Origin: Desulfobacterales bacterium RIFOXYA12_FULL_46_15 | GTDB taxonomy: Bacteria > Desulfobacterota > Desulfobacteria > Desulfobacterales > Desulfobacteraceae | Length of the DNA: 41,878 nt | Reading direction: 5' to 3' | Assembly: GCA_001799395.1 (NCBI GenBank) | Contig: MGTJ01000088.1 | Span: 4,930-46,807, forward strand | Shown here: positions 15,848 to 23,791 of the stretch, piece after piece | Numbering within the stretch: position 1 is the stretch's first letter | Layout of the letters: every line of letters begins with the position of its first letter | Program-made: the position numbers and the translations under genes | The notes under the pieces: generated by a model | The model's database searches: none | What the model was told of the DNA's origin: nothing | What the model saw: the letters and a program-made list of their open reading frames with translations, nothing else

Positions 15848-16678
15848 ATGACAGGAATGCTGAAGAATAAAGTTGCGATCATTACAGGCTCCGGAAGGGG
15901 CATCGGCAGGGAGACCGCCATCATGTTCGCCAATGAAGGAGCAAAGGTCGTGGTCAGTGACATCGATCCTGAGCCTGCCCGAAAAACAGTTGAAGATATC
16001 AGGCAATCAGGGGGGGATGCTGTGTCATATACCGGAGATGTAATGGCGTCCGGTTTTGCCAGCGGGATTGTGGAAAAGGCAGTGGAAACCTTTGGGGGCC
16101 TTCATATTCTTGTCAACAATGCAGGATTTACCTGGGACAACCTGATTCACAAGATGACGGAAGAACAATGGGATAAAATCCTTGACATCCACCTTAAAGC
16201 CCCGTTCAGGATCATTCAGGCGGCAAAACCCTATTTCTGCGATGCTGCAAAAGAGGAAATCAGTAAAAACGGCAGTGCGTTAGCCAGAAAAATCATCAAT
16301 ATTTCTTCTGTGGCAGGCACAGGAGGAAACCTTGGACAGGCGAATTACTCTTCTGCCAAAGCCGGTGTCACAGGGTTGACCAAAACCATGAGTAAAGAAT
16401 GGGCAAGGTATAATGTCCAGTCCAATTGCGTGGCATATGGATTTATTGATACAAGGCTCACTCAGGATAAAGAACAGGGGATCTGCGTTGATACGGGAAG
16501 CCGGAAAGTGGCTGTAGGCATTCCTGCCAAAAATCGGGACCTTTTTACCAAAATGATTCCCATGGGCCGTCCGGGGACAGTGAGGGAGGCGGCAGGCGTG
16601 ATTTTGTTTTTTGCTTCCCCTCTTTCCGATTATGTTTCAGGACAGGTGCTGATCTGCGGCGGCGGGTTTGTCATGTAA
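15848..16678 (+). CDS. Short-chain dehydrogenase/reductase (3-hydroxyacyl-CoA dehydrogenase-like)
   Basis: A 276-residue NAD(P)-dependent SDR. The Rossmann motif is TGSGRGIG (about 13-20), NNAG follows in the fold core, and the catalytic set is Ser in INISSVAG and YSSAK (Tyr-x3-Lys). An acidic residue after the second strand (VVSDID) favours NAD over NADP. The family position, FabG/HSD10-like, and the place between thiolase and hydratase genes suggest oxidation of a 3-hydroxyacyl-CoA to the 3-keto form. Two short insertions compared with FabG (about 125-140 and 195-215) may shape the substrate pocket. Start supported by AAAGGAG. Confidence 0.85.
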   Translation: MTGMLKNKVAIITGSGRGIGRETAIMFANEGAKVVVSDIDPEPARKTVEDIRQSGGDAVSYTGDVMASGFASGIVEKAVETFGGLHILVNNAGFTWDNLIHKMTEEQWDKILDIHLKAPFRIIQAAKPYFCDAAKEEISKNGSALARKIINISSVAGTGGNLGQANYSSAKAGVTGLTKTMSKEWARYNVQSNCVAYGFIDTRLTQDKEQGICVDTGSRKVAVGIPAKNRDLFTKMIPMGRPGTVREAAGVILFFASPLSDYVSGQVLICGGGFVM

Positions 16679-16697
16679 ACGTTCTTTTTTAAAATGC

Positions 16698-16718
16698 CCT
16701 TGTCCGGCAAGGCTTTTT
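16698..16718 (+). terminator. Weak intra-operon hairpin with T-run
   Basis: CCTTG and CAAGG (16698-16702 and 16708-16712) enclose a 5-nt loop and are followed by TTTTT. The stem is short, so it may only attenuate transcription into the hydratase and ligase genes. It lies in a 65-bp gap, longer than most gaps of this operon. Confidence 0.3.
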
Positions 16719-16743
16719 CGTATTTTCCAATCAGGAGAAGAAA

Positions 16744-17583
16744 ATGGCGCTTAACCTCGATGTGATCGGTAAAAAATCCGATACGGTTCCATTCGTTTAT
16801 AACAAGGATCTGGTGATCATCTATGCACTGGGAATCGGTGCCGGTGTGGAAGAACTCGATTTTGTCTATGAAAAAAATCTTAAAGTGTTTCCCACATTTT
16901 CTGTGGTTCCTTTTATACCGATGTTTTTATCCACTATTGTTCCGCAGATCAATTTCAATCTTTTCACCATGCTGCACGGAGAGCATAAGATACTTGTCCA
17001 CAAACCCATTCCGGTATCCGGGACACTGAATACCCAGGCCTTCTATGATTCGGCATATGACAAGGGAGATAAGGGGGCAGTGGTGAATATAACATTTGAA
17101 ACAAGGGACGAACAAGGCGAACTCTTGTTTGAAAACAAGGCTGTTCTTGTGGACCGCAGTGCTGGTAATTTCGGCTGGGATAGAGGGCCAAAGAGCCTGC
17201 CTGTGGTTCCGCCAGAAGGAAAGGAGCCTGATTTTAGCGTGGAATATGCAATCCCGATAAATCAGGCTGCACTCTACAGGCTTAGCGGAGACAAAAATCC
17301 TCTTCATATCGATCCCGGGTTTGCAAAAAAAGGCGGATTTGACCGGCCCATCCTCCAGGGCCTTTGCAGTTTCGGATATGCTGGAAGGGCTATCCTCCAC
17401 AGCATTTGCGGCAGTGATCCTTCCAGGCTGAAATCATTTTCAGCCAGATTCATGAATGTGGTTTTTGCCGGTGACACTCTTATCACTGAAGGATGGAAAG
17501 CCGCCGGGGACAGTTATATTGTGAGAACAATAAATCAGCACGGCAGGATAATACTTGGCAGCGCAATAGCCGAACTTGCATGA
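16744..17583 (+). CDS. MaoC-family (R)-specific enoyl-CoA hydratase
   Basis: A 279-residue double hot-dog protein like the hydratase-2 domain of eukaryotic MFE-2 and bacterial MaoC-type hydratases, expected to add water to an enoyl-CoA giving the (R)-3-hydroxyacyl-CoA. The N-terminal half carries the degenerate hot-dog. The C-terminal half holds the active-site segment YRLSGDKNPLHIDP with Asp and His, then GFDRPILQGLCSFGY. The start is preceded by CAGGAG. The gene sits between the SDR and the ligase; the (R)-specific hydratase plus SDR pair resembles peroxisomal and steroid side-chain routes rather than the usual FadB-type beta-oxidation. Confidence 0.85.
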   Translation: MALNLDVIGKKSDTVPFVYNKDLVIIYALGIGAGVEELDFVYEKNLKVFPTFSVVPFIPMFLSTIVPQINFNLFTMLHGEHKILVHKPIPVSGTLNTQAFYDSAYDKGDKGAVVNITFETRDEQGELLFENKAVLVDRSAGNFGWDRGPKSLPVVPPEGKEPDFSVEYAIPINQAALYRLSGDKNPLHIDPGFAKKGGFDRPILQGLCSFGYAGRAILHSICGSDPSRLKSFSARFMNVVFAGDTLITEGWKAAGDSYIVRTINQHGRIILGSAIAELA

Positions 17584-17653
17584 CACACCGGGATGAAGCA
17601 CTCCGGCTTTGAAAAGCGATACTGTTATTAACTTATATTAAAGGAGAATGACA

Positions 17654-19213
17654 ATGCAGTTAACATCGATTATCAAGAGAGCGGCTCAGGTCAATCCCAG
17701 AGGCCTGGCAACTGTTTACAAAGACCGGAAACAAACCTGGCCCCAGTTGGTTGAAAGGGTAGGCAGACTTGCAGGCGCACTGCAAAAAGCCGGTATGAAG
17801 ACAGGTGATAGAGTCGCCATGCTGGGTATGAACTCGGACCGCTTCATTGAATATTTATTCGGGGTCATGTGGGGAGGCGGCGTTGTCATGCCCATGAACC
17901 TTCGCTGGGCCCCGCCGGAAAGCGCCTATGCCATTGATAATGCAGGAGTAAAGATTCTTATCGTCGATGATGCTTTTGAGGCCATGGTCCCTGCCATCAG
18001 AGAAAGAACAGGAAACATAAAAACAGTCATTTTTGCCGGTGACAGGGAAACGCCCATGGATATGATGAATTATGAAGAGATCCTCGAAGCAGCCGATCCT
18101 GTCCCTGATGCAGGCCGCGGCAATGAAGACCTTGCAGGTATATTTTATACAGGCGGCACAACAGGATTTCCCAAAGGAGCTATGCTTCCGCACCGCGGAA
18201 TTTACAGCAGCAGCCTTTCCTGTGTATGGGGGTTTGACCTGACTGACAGGGCAAGCTATCTTCATGCAGCACCCATGTTTCACATGGCTGATATAGCCAT
18301 GATGATATCGACCTGCCTGGCTGCAGGGACCCATATCATCATTCCCATGTTCAATCCGGAAGCAACGCTGGAAGCTATTGAAGCACACAGGCCGACCCAT
18401 GTCCTTCTGGTTCCGGTAATGATCCGGATGATGCTTGAAAGCCCTGAATTTGACAAAACCGATGTTTCTTCCCTCAAGCGAATCATTTACGGTGCTTCTT
18501 CCATCACTGAATCCCTTCTGGTCAAAGCCATGGAGAAATTTGCAGGCTGCGGGTTTGCACAAGGATTCGGACAGACTGAATTAAGCCCGGTGTGTACAAT
18601 ACTCGATGCAAAGCACCATGTGCTTGAGGGCCCTTATGCCGGCAAGCTGCGTTCAGCAGGGCAGGCCACAAACACCTGTGAAATCAAAATTGTCGATCCG
18701 GCCGGCAATGAACTGCCTGCCGGGAAGGTCGGGGAGATACTTGTCAAAGGCCCCATTACAATGCTTGGTTATTGGAACAATCCTGATCAGACAGCAGCAA
18801 CAATCACAGATGGCTGGGTTCACATGGGAGACGGAGGCTACCTGGACGATGACGGATTTTTGTTCGTTGTTGACCGCCTTAAGGACATGATTGTCAGTGG
18901 CGGTGAAAACGTCTATTCCGCTGAGGTGGAAAATGCCGTGACACAGCATCCGGATGTTGCAGCCTGCGCCGTTATCGGCATCCCGAGCAAGAAATGGGGC
19001 GAAAGCGTTCACGCGATTGTTATTCTCAATAAGGGAGCAAAAGCGACTGAAGATGATATCAAAAAATTCTGCCATACCCTGATCGCCGGATACAAATGCC
19101 CCTGGACAGTTGAGTTCCGCACGGAACCCTTCCCGCTTTCGGCTGCCAACAAGGTATTGAAGACAGAACTGCGCAAGCCTTTCTGGGAAGGGAGGACAAG
19201 AAGAGTGAATTAA
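17654..19213 (+). CDS. Acyl-CoA synthetase (AMP-forming ligase)
   Basis: A 519-residue adenylate-forming enzyme that activates a carboxylic acid with ATP and CoA, probably the entry step of this operon. Motifs: P-loop YTGGTTGFPKGAM, the FGQTELSP region (A5), VHMGDGGYLDDDGFLFVVDRLKDMI (A7-A8) with GGENVYSAEVE, and the C-terminal lysine in SAANKVLKTELRKPF. The second ATG at 17654 is chosen because AAGGAG lies 7 bp upstream, while the ATG at 17648 is only 1 bp from it. The residues lining the acyl pocket do not allow naming the substrate. The gene ends just before a strong terminator. Confidence 0.87.
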   Translation: MQLTSIIKRAAQVNPRGLATVYKDRKQTWPQLVERVGRLAGALQKAGMKTGDRVAMLGMNSDRFIEYLFGVMWGGGVVMPMNLRWAPPESAYAIDNAGVKILIVDDAFEAMVPAIRERTGNIKTVIFAGDRETPMDMMNYEEILEAADPVPDAGRGNEDLAGIFYTGGTTGFPKGAMLPHRGIYSSSLSCVWGFDLTDRASYLHAAPMFHMADIAMMISTCLAAGTHIIIPMFNPEATLEAIEAHRPTHVLLVPVMIRMMLESPEFDKTDVSSLKRIIYGASSITESLLVKAMEKFAGCGFAQGFGQTELSPVCTILDAKHHVLEGPYAGKLRSAGQATNTCEIKIVDPAGNELPAGKVGEILVKGPITMLGYWNNPDQTAATITDGWVHMGDGGYLDDDGFLFVVDRLKDMIVSGGENVYSAEVENAVTQHPDVAACAVIGIPSKKWGESVHAIVILNKGAKATEDDIKKFCHTLIAGYKCPWTVEFRTEPFPLSAANKVLKTELRKPFWEGRTRRVN

Positions 19214-19258
19214 TTTTTTTTATCCCGGCACCTCTTGACAGGGTGCCGGGATAAAAAA
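19214..19258. terminator. Bidirectional intrinsic terminator
   Basis: ATCCCGGCACC (19222-19232) pairs with GGTGCCGGGAT (19242-19252) around a short loop. The stem is flanked by a T-run on the left and an A-run on the right, so it works on both strands. It separates the convergent acyl-CoA operon and PAS-kinase gene. Confidence 0.9.
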
Positions 19259-19262
19259 CAGG

Positions 19263-21089
19263 CTATCTGGCACCTGAAAGCGGCAGCATGACGGTAAACT
19301 TTGTCCATTGTCCTTCTTCAGATTCAACCGTGATGTCACCGTCATGATCTTTGATAAACCCGTAGCACACGGAAAGTCCTAACCCCACCCCCTGAATACT
19401 TTCTGTTTTTGTAGTAAAAAATGAATCAAAAATTTTTTTGATATGCTCGGGTTTAATCCCTGTTCCAGTATCCCGGATGATAATATAGAGCCTGTCACCT
19501 GTGATCCGGGTGGAAATTTCAAGGTTCCCTCCTTCGGGCATGGCATACATGGAATTGGAAAACATATTGATAAACACCTGGCGAAGCTGATCCCTGGAGG
19601 CCAGGATAACCCCCGGATTCTCCGCCAGATCCAGATGGACCTTGATGCTGTTTTCCCGGAATCTTTTTTCATACAGGAGCAGGAGTTCATCAATGACCAC
19701 ATTGATATCCATCTCAACACGCTTGTCCTGATCCGGCCGTGAAAAAGAAAGCATTTTTTTCAGCATGTCCGCCAGCCGTACAATTTCCGATAAAGACATG
19801 TCCAGGAGCCTCCTGCGTTTGTTTTCAGGAGGGATTTCCGTTTTCATCAGCTCAAGAGTATTCATAATACCGAAAAGCGGGTTGTTCAGCTCATGGGCAA
19901 TCTGGGAGGTGAGCCGTCCCATGGCAGCCAGCTTCTCGGACTGGAGCAGGTGCTGTCTTGCCGCACTCAATTCCCTTTCCGTCTGAAGCCGTTCCTTTAG
20001 ATCCACAAACAACCCCACCGATGCCACTTCATTGCCTTTTTCATCATATATCAGGCTTGCCGACAAATTGCCTTCAACCACTTCTCCATTATCTTTTATC
20101 AAATTCAAAGGATAGGAATTCAATTTGCCCTTACCCCCGAATTTTTCATCCCTGAGCATCTCATTCACCTTTTTTGCGACCTTGATGGAGAAAACCTGCT
20201 GGATGGTCATTTTTTCAACGACTTCCAGGGCTTTCAGCCCGAAGACACTCTCTGCGCCCTGGTTCCACAGCCGGATCACACCCTTGGTATCCATTGCCAT
20301 GATGGCATTTGGGGAGCATGAAATAATCCTGTCCAGAAAATCATGGGCTTCTTTTAATTCGTTTTCATGTCTTTTCCTGCGGGTCTGGTCCACAACAATG
20401 CCTTCATATCCCAGGATTTCGCCTTTTAAATCATACCGGACATTGCTGGTGAGGAGGATATGAAGAACATGCCCGTCCCGGCGGCGCCATTTGACTTCAT
20501 AATCCACCACTTTGCCTTTTTTCTCGATTATTTCCGTATATTTCTGCCTGTCGGCAGGACTTAAATACACATCCCTGGCAAGGTCAAGGGAAAGGAATTC
20601 TTCTTTATCCTGGTATCCCAGCATTTTCAACAGTGTTGGGTTGACATCCAGAAACCGGCCTTCCTTGCTGCTGATAAACACCCCGCACCCTACGTGCTTA
20701 AAGAGCCTCTGGTAACTTTCCTTTGAAGATTTAAGTTTTTCCTCCTGAAGGACGGAATGGGTGATGTCCCGGTATATGGTCAGCTTTGACCGGGTTCCGT
20801 CATGGTTCATCACCGGCATCTCAGCCAAAGAAAAAAATTTATTCACAGAATCAATATAGACTTCACTGTGATGGGTTTCCCCTTTTTTAAAGATCTCATC
20901 AAATTTACACCAGTCACAGGGCTGATCCGATCCGACCAGCACCTCATGGCATTTGTTCCCGATCCTGTCCCCAAACAGAACCTTCATGTATTTATTCATA
21001 TATTCAACCCGATAATCATCACTGACGATATAAATACCGTCTTCAAAAGCATCCAGGGCATCCAGTAGTTTCGGGGTGTGGTCTGTCAT
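19263..21089 (-). CDS. Cytoplasmic PAS-domain sensor histidine kinase
   Basis: A 608-residue histidine kinase without evident membrane spans. There are three PAS domains (about 5-115, 125-245 and 255-370), then HisKA with the phospho-acceptor His in SQIAHELNNP, and a HATPase with GTGIKPEH and GVGLGLSVCYGF. The first PAS holds a C47-x10-C58-x2-C61 cluster (KCHEVL then PCDWC), possibly for metal, Fe-S or redox sensing. The start at 21089 follows AAAGGAGG; an earlier ATG at 21158 gives 23 extra residues with a poor site. No response regulator lies next to it; it is convergent with the acyl-CoA operon and divergent from the tyrA gene. Its partner and signal are unknown. Confidence 0.83.
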   Translation of the reverse strand: MTDHTPKLLDALDAFEDGIYIVSDDYRVEYMNKYMKVLFGDRIGNKCHEVLVGSDQPCDWCKFDEIFKKGETHHSEVYIDSVNKFFSLAEMPVMNHDGTRSKLTIYRDITHSVLQEEKLKSSKESYQRLFKHVGCGVFISSKEGRFLDVNPTLLKMLGYQDKEEFLSLDLARDVYLSPADRQKYTEIIEKKGKVVDYEVKWRRRDGHVLHILLTSNVRYDLKGEILGYEGIVVDQTRRKRHENELKEAHDFLDRIISCSPNAIMAMDTKGVIRLWNQGAESVFGLKALEVVEKMTIQQVFSIKVAKKVNEMLRDEKFGGKGKLNSYPLNLIKDNGEVVEGNLSASLIYDEKGNEVASVGLFVDLKERLQTERELSAARQHLLQSEKLAAMGRLTSQIAHELNNPLFGIMNTLELMKTEIPPENKRRRLLDMSLSEIVRLADMLKKMLSFSRPDQDKRVEMDINVVIDELLLLYEKRFRENSIKVHLDLAENPGVILASRDQLRQVFINMFSNSMYAMPEGGNLEISTRITGDRLYIIIRDTGTGIKPEHIKKIFDSFFTTKTESIQGVGLGLSVCYGFIKDHDGDITVESEEGQWTKFTVMLPLSGAR

Positions 21090-21281
21090 GACATCCTCCT
21101 TTATATTCACCATCCATTCATTTTCATGATTAATACGTGGCGTCCCGTTTTTTGTCAAGGCACGGGTCTGCTAACAAATTTTTTTGGGGAACAACAGGTT
21201 TCCAGGTTGCAGACCGGATTTGAAAAGGGTAAAAGGAAACGGATGCGATATATGGTATAAACGGATTCAAAAGAGGAACGT

Positions 21282-22424
21282 ATGGGAGATGACAAGCCTT
21301 CATTTGACAAAGAGGTAATTCCCCTCAGGGGAAAAATTGATGATATTGATTCGCAGATTCTTTCCCTTTTAGCCCGGCGCCAGGCTGAAGTTGAAAAAGT
21401 AGTGCACTTGAAAAAGAAACACCATGTTCCGGTGTATCATCCCGCAAGGGAGGAGGATCTGATTTCAAAACTCAGGACAGAAGCAAAAAAGGCCTGCCTT
21501 GAACCGGATTTTCTCGAAGAACTCTACCGCATCATCCTGAGGCAATCCCGTGTCAAACAGACTGATAAGATGGTACATAAAGGCCTCCGGCCCGGCGCCA
21601 GTATCCTGATTATAGGCGGTTTGGGCCAGATGGGGAATTTTTTTGCCTCTCTTTTTCAAAAATCCGGCTATAAGGTAAAGAGTCTTGCCAGGCATGACTG
21701 GGACCGGGCAGGGGATTTATGCAAAGATATCGATCTGGCCCTTGTGTCCGTCCCCATTGATAAAACCGAAGGTGTAATTGAAAAAATCGCTCCCTTTCTT
21801 TCCCCAAAAACCCTTCTTGCCGATCTCACCAGCATCAAGGAAAAACCTTTGCAAAAAATGCTGGACGCTCACCCGGGTCCGGTGATCGGGCTTCATCCCA
21901 TCTTTGGTCCCACGTCAGGTTCCCTTGACAAACAGATCATAGTTGTCACACCCGGCCGGAATCCGGATCAGTGCCGCTGGCTCATAGATCAGTTTATCCT
22001 GTGGGGAGCCGTCATGGTTGAATCCACTGCAAAAGAACATGATGATATCATGGGAATCGTTCAGGCCCTGCGTCATTTTGCAACCTTCTGTTTCGGACGG
22101 TTCTTATATGAAAAACACCTCCGCCTTGAAAAAACCCTTGAATTTTCAAGTCCTATTTATCGTCTTGAACTTGGAATGGTGGGAAGACTCTTTGCCCAGG
22201 AAAGCTCCCTTTATTCTGAAATAATTTTTGCTACAAAAGAGCGAAGAGATCTTTTAAAAGAATATATTGTTTCCCTCAACACCCATATTGAAATGCTGGA
22301 AAACAATGACAAAACGCTTTTCGTATCAAGTTTCAATGAAATTGCCCGGTGGTTCGGGCCTTTCAGTGAACAGGCCATGCGGGAAAGCACTTATCTGATC
22401 AACAGGCTCATTGAAAGATTTTAA
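21282..22424 (+). CDS. tyrA: Bifunctional chorismate mutase / prephenate dehydrogenase (T-protein)
   Basis: A 380-residue cytoplasmic enzyme of tyrosine biosynthesis. Residues about 12-95 form an AroQ-type chorismate mutase (LRGKIDDIDSQILSLLARR, then EEDLISKL). Residues about 105-375 form prephenate dehydrogenase: the NAD-binding segment ILIIGGLGQMGNFFASLF, substrate-binding GLHPIFGPTSGS and the C-terminal GPFSEQAMRESTYLINRLIERF. Domain order and length match E. coli TyrA (373 aa). Start supported by AGAGGAACGT. It is a lone housekeeping gene between two minus-strand signalling genes, ending 6 bp from the convergent response regulator. Confidence 0.92.
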   Translation: MGDDKPSFDKEVIPLRGKIDDIDSQILSLLARRQAEVEKVVHLKKKHHVPVYHPAREEDLISKLRTEAKKACLEPDFLEELYRIILRQSRVKQTDKMVHKGLRPGASILIIGGLGQMGNFFASLFQKSGYKVKSLARHDWDRAGDLCKDIDLALVSVPIDKTEGVIEKIAPFLSPKTLLADLTSIKEKPLQKMLDAHPGPVIGLHPIFGPTSGSLDKQIIVVTPGRNPDQCRWLIDQFILWGAVMVESTAKEHDDIMGIVQALRHFATFCFGRFLYEKHLRLEKTLEFSSPIYRLELGMVGRLFAQESSLYSEIIFATKERRDLLKEYIVSLNTHIEMLENNDKTLFVSSFNEIARWFGPFSEQAMRESTYLINRLIERF

Positions 22425-22430
22425 ATTGCC

Positions 22431-23777
22431 TTACAGCCTCCCATACTGCTTTAATTTCTTGAGCAGGGTTTTTCTTGTAATCCCGAGTCTTCTTGCTGTT
22501 TCACTCTTATTGCCCCGGGATGACTCAAGAGTGGACAAAATGGCTGTTTCTTCAATACAGGCAAGGCTCACAGAGCCTGATTCATCCGGCAAACGTTTTT
22601 CTTCGGATCTTCTGGCCGGCACAAAGGAAAGGTCATCCATGCCGATATAATCCGATCTTGCAAGAACAACACCCCTTTCCACACAGTTCATCAATTCCCT
22701 GACATTGCCCTCCCAGTCATAACGGATCATGGCATCCATGGCATCAGGTGAAAACCCCTTGATATCGCGCTTGTTCTTTTTTGAAAACATTTCCAGAAAA
22801 TAAAGCGCAAGGGATGGGATATCTTCTTTTCTTCTCCTTAGCGGCGGGATTTCAATGCTTACCACATTGAGGCGATAATAAAGATCATGGCGGAATTTAC
22901 CTTCCTCTGCCGATTTTTTTAAATCCCGGTTGGTGGAGGCAATGACCCGGACATCGGTCTTGATATTCTGGTCACTTCCCACTGGTGTGATTTCTTTTTC
23001 CTGGATCACCCGTAAAAGCTTTGCCTGCATGGCAAGACTCATCTCGCCTATTTCGTCCAAAAGGATGCTGCCCTTGTCGGCCAGAAGAAATTTTCCCTTC
23101 CTGCTTTTATCCGCACCAGTGAATGCCCCTTTTTCATGCCCGAAAAGTTCGGACTCAAGAAGGGTTTCCGTAATAGCGGCACAATTAATCCGGACAAAGG
23201 ACTGGTCCCTTCTGGACGAATTATCATGAATCGCTGCTGATACCAGCTCCTTACCGGTCCCAGACTCTCCTGTGACAAGGACATTGGCATCCGTGGGCGC
23301 CACCATCCGTATGGTATCTAAAAGCGCCTGAACGGCCGGGCTGTTTCCGATAATATCATGGCTGAAGGTTTTTTCCTTGAGCCGGTTTTTCAGATTCCTG
23401 TTCTCGGTTTTCAGATAAAGGCTTTCAAATACCCGTTCAAGGGTCAATTTGAGTTTGTCAAAATCCAGGGGTTTGGTGAGATAATCATAGGCCCCTATTT
23501 TCAATGCATTCACAGCAGTCTGGACCGATGAATAGGCTGTCATGATAATCACTGGAAGGGAGGGGTTATAGGCTTTGATATGCTGTAAGGCTTCCATGCC
23601 GGACATATTGACCATCTTCATATCTGTCAGGACCATATCAAAAGATTTTTCCTTTACCAGGGCAACTGCAGCCATCCCGTCATCTGCCTCGTGTATCTCA
23701 TATCCCCAATCCGTCATCAGGGTTTTCAGCATCCGTGAATGGGCTTTGTCATCATCCACAACCAGTATTTTTTTCAT
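22431..23777 (-). CDS. NtrC-family response regulator (ZraR/AtoC-like)
   Basis: A 448-residue sigma-54-dependent response regulator. The receiver (1-120) has phospho-acceptor D52 in VLTDMKM. The AAA+ domain (about 140-370) has Walker A GESGTGKE, the GAFTGA loop and the Walker B segment SILLDEIGE. The C-terminal Fis-type HTH is SETARRLGITRKTLLKKLKQYG. It lies 14 bp after the kinase gene at 23792-25567, so the two form a two-component pair. Upstream of that pair lies a ZraP-like gene with sigma-54 promoters, so the best model is a ZraSR-like system controlling the divergent ZraP-like gene. The signal could be metal or envelope stress; this is inference from architecture. Confidence 0.88.
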   Translation of the reverse strand: MKKILVVDDDKAHSRMLKTLMTDWGYEIHEADDGMAAVALVKEKSFDMVLTDMKMVNMSGMEALQHIKAYNPSLPVIIMTAYSSVQTAVNALKIGAYDYLTKPLDFDKLKLTLERVFESLYLKTENRNLKNRLKEKTFSHDIIGNSPAVQALLDTIRMVAPTDANVLVTGESGTGKELVSAAIHDNSSRRDQSFVRINCAAITETLLESELFGHEKGAFTGADKSRKGKFLLADKGSILLDEIGEMSLAMQAKLLRVIQEKEITPVGSDQNIKTDVRVIASTNRDLKKSAEEGKFRHDLYYRLNVVSIEIPPLRRRKEDIPSLALYFLEMFSKKNKRDIKGFSPDAMDAMIRYDWEGNVRELMNCVERGVVLARSDYIGMDDLSFVPARRSEEKRLPDESGSVSLACIEETAILSTLESSRGNKSETARRLGITRKTLLKKLKQYGRL

Positions 23778-23791
23778 TTTCCTTTATCCTT

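Noticed and set aside
17855-18562. 235-codon open frame antisense to the acyl-CoA synthetase
   Set aside because: It overlaps a well supported enzyme gene throughout, has no SD or family resemblance, and reads as a low-complexity antisense translation rich in Cys, His and Ile.
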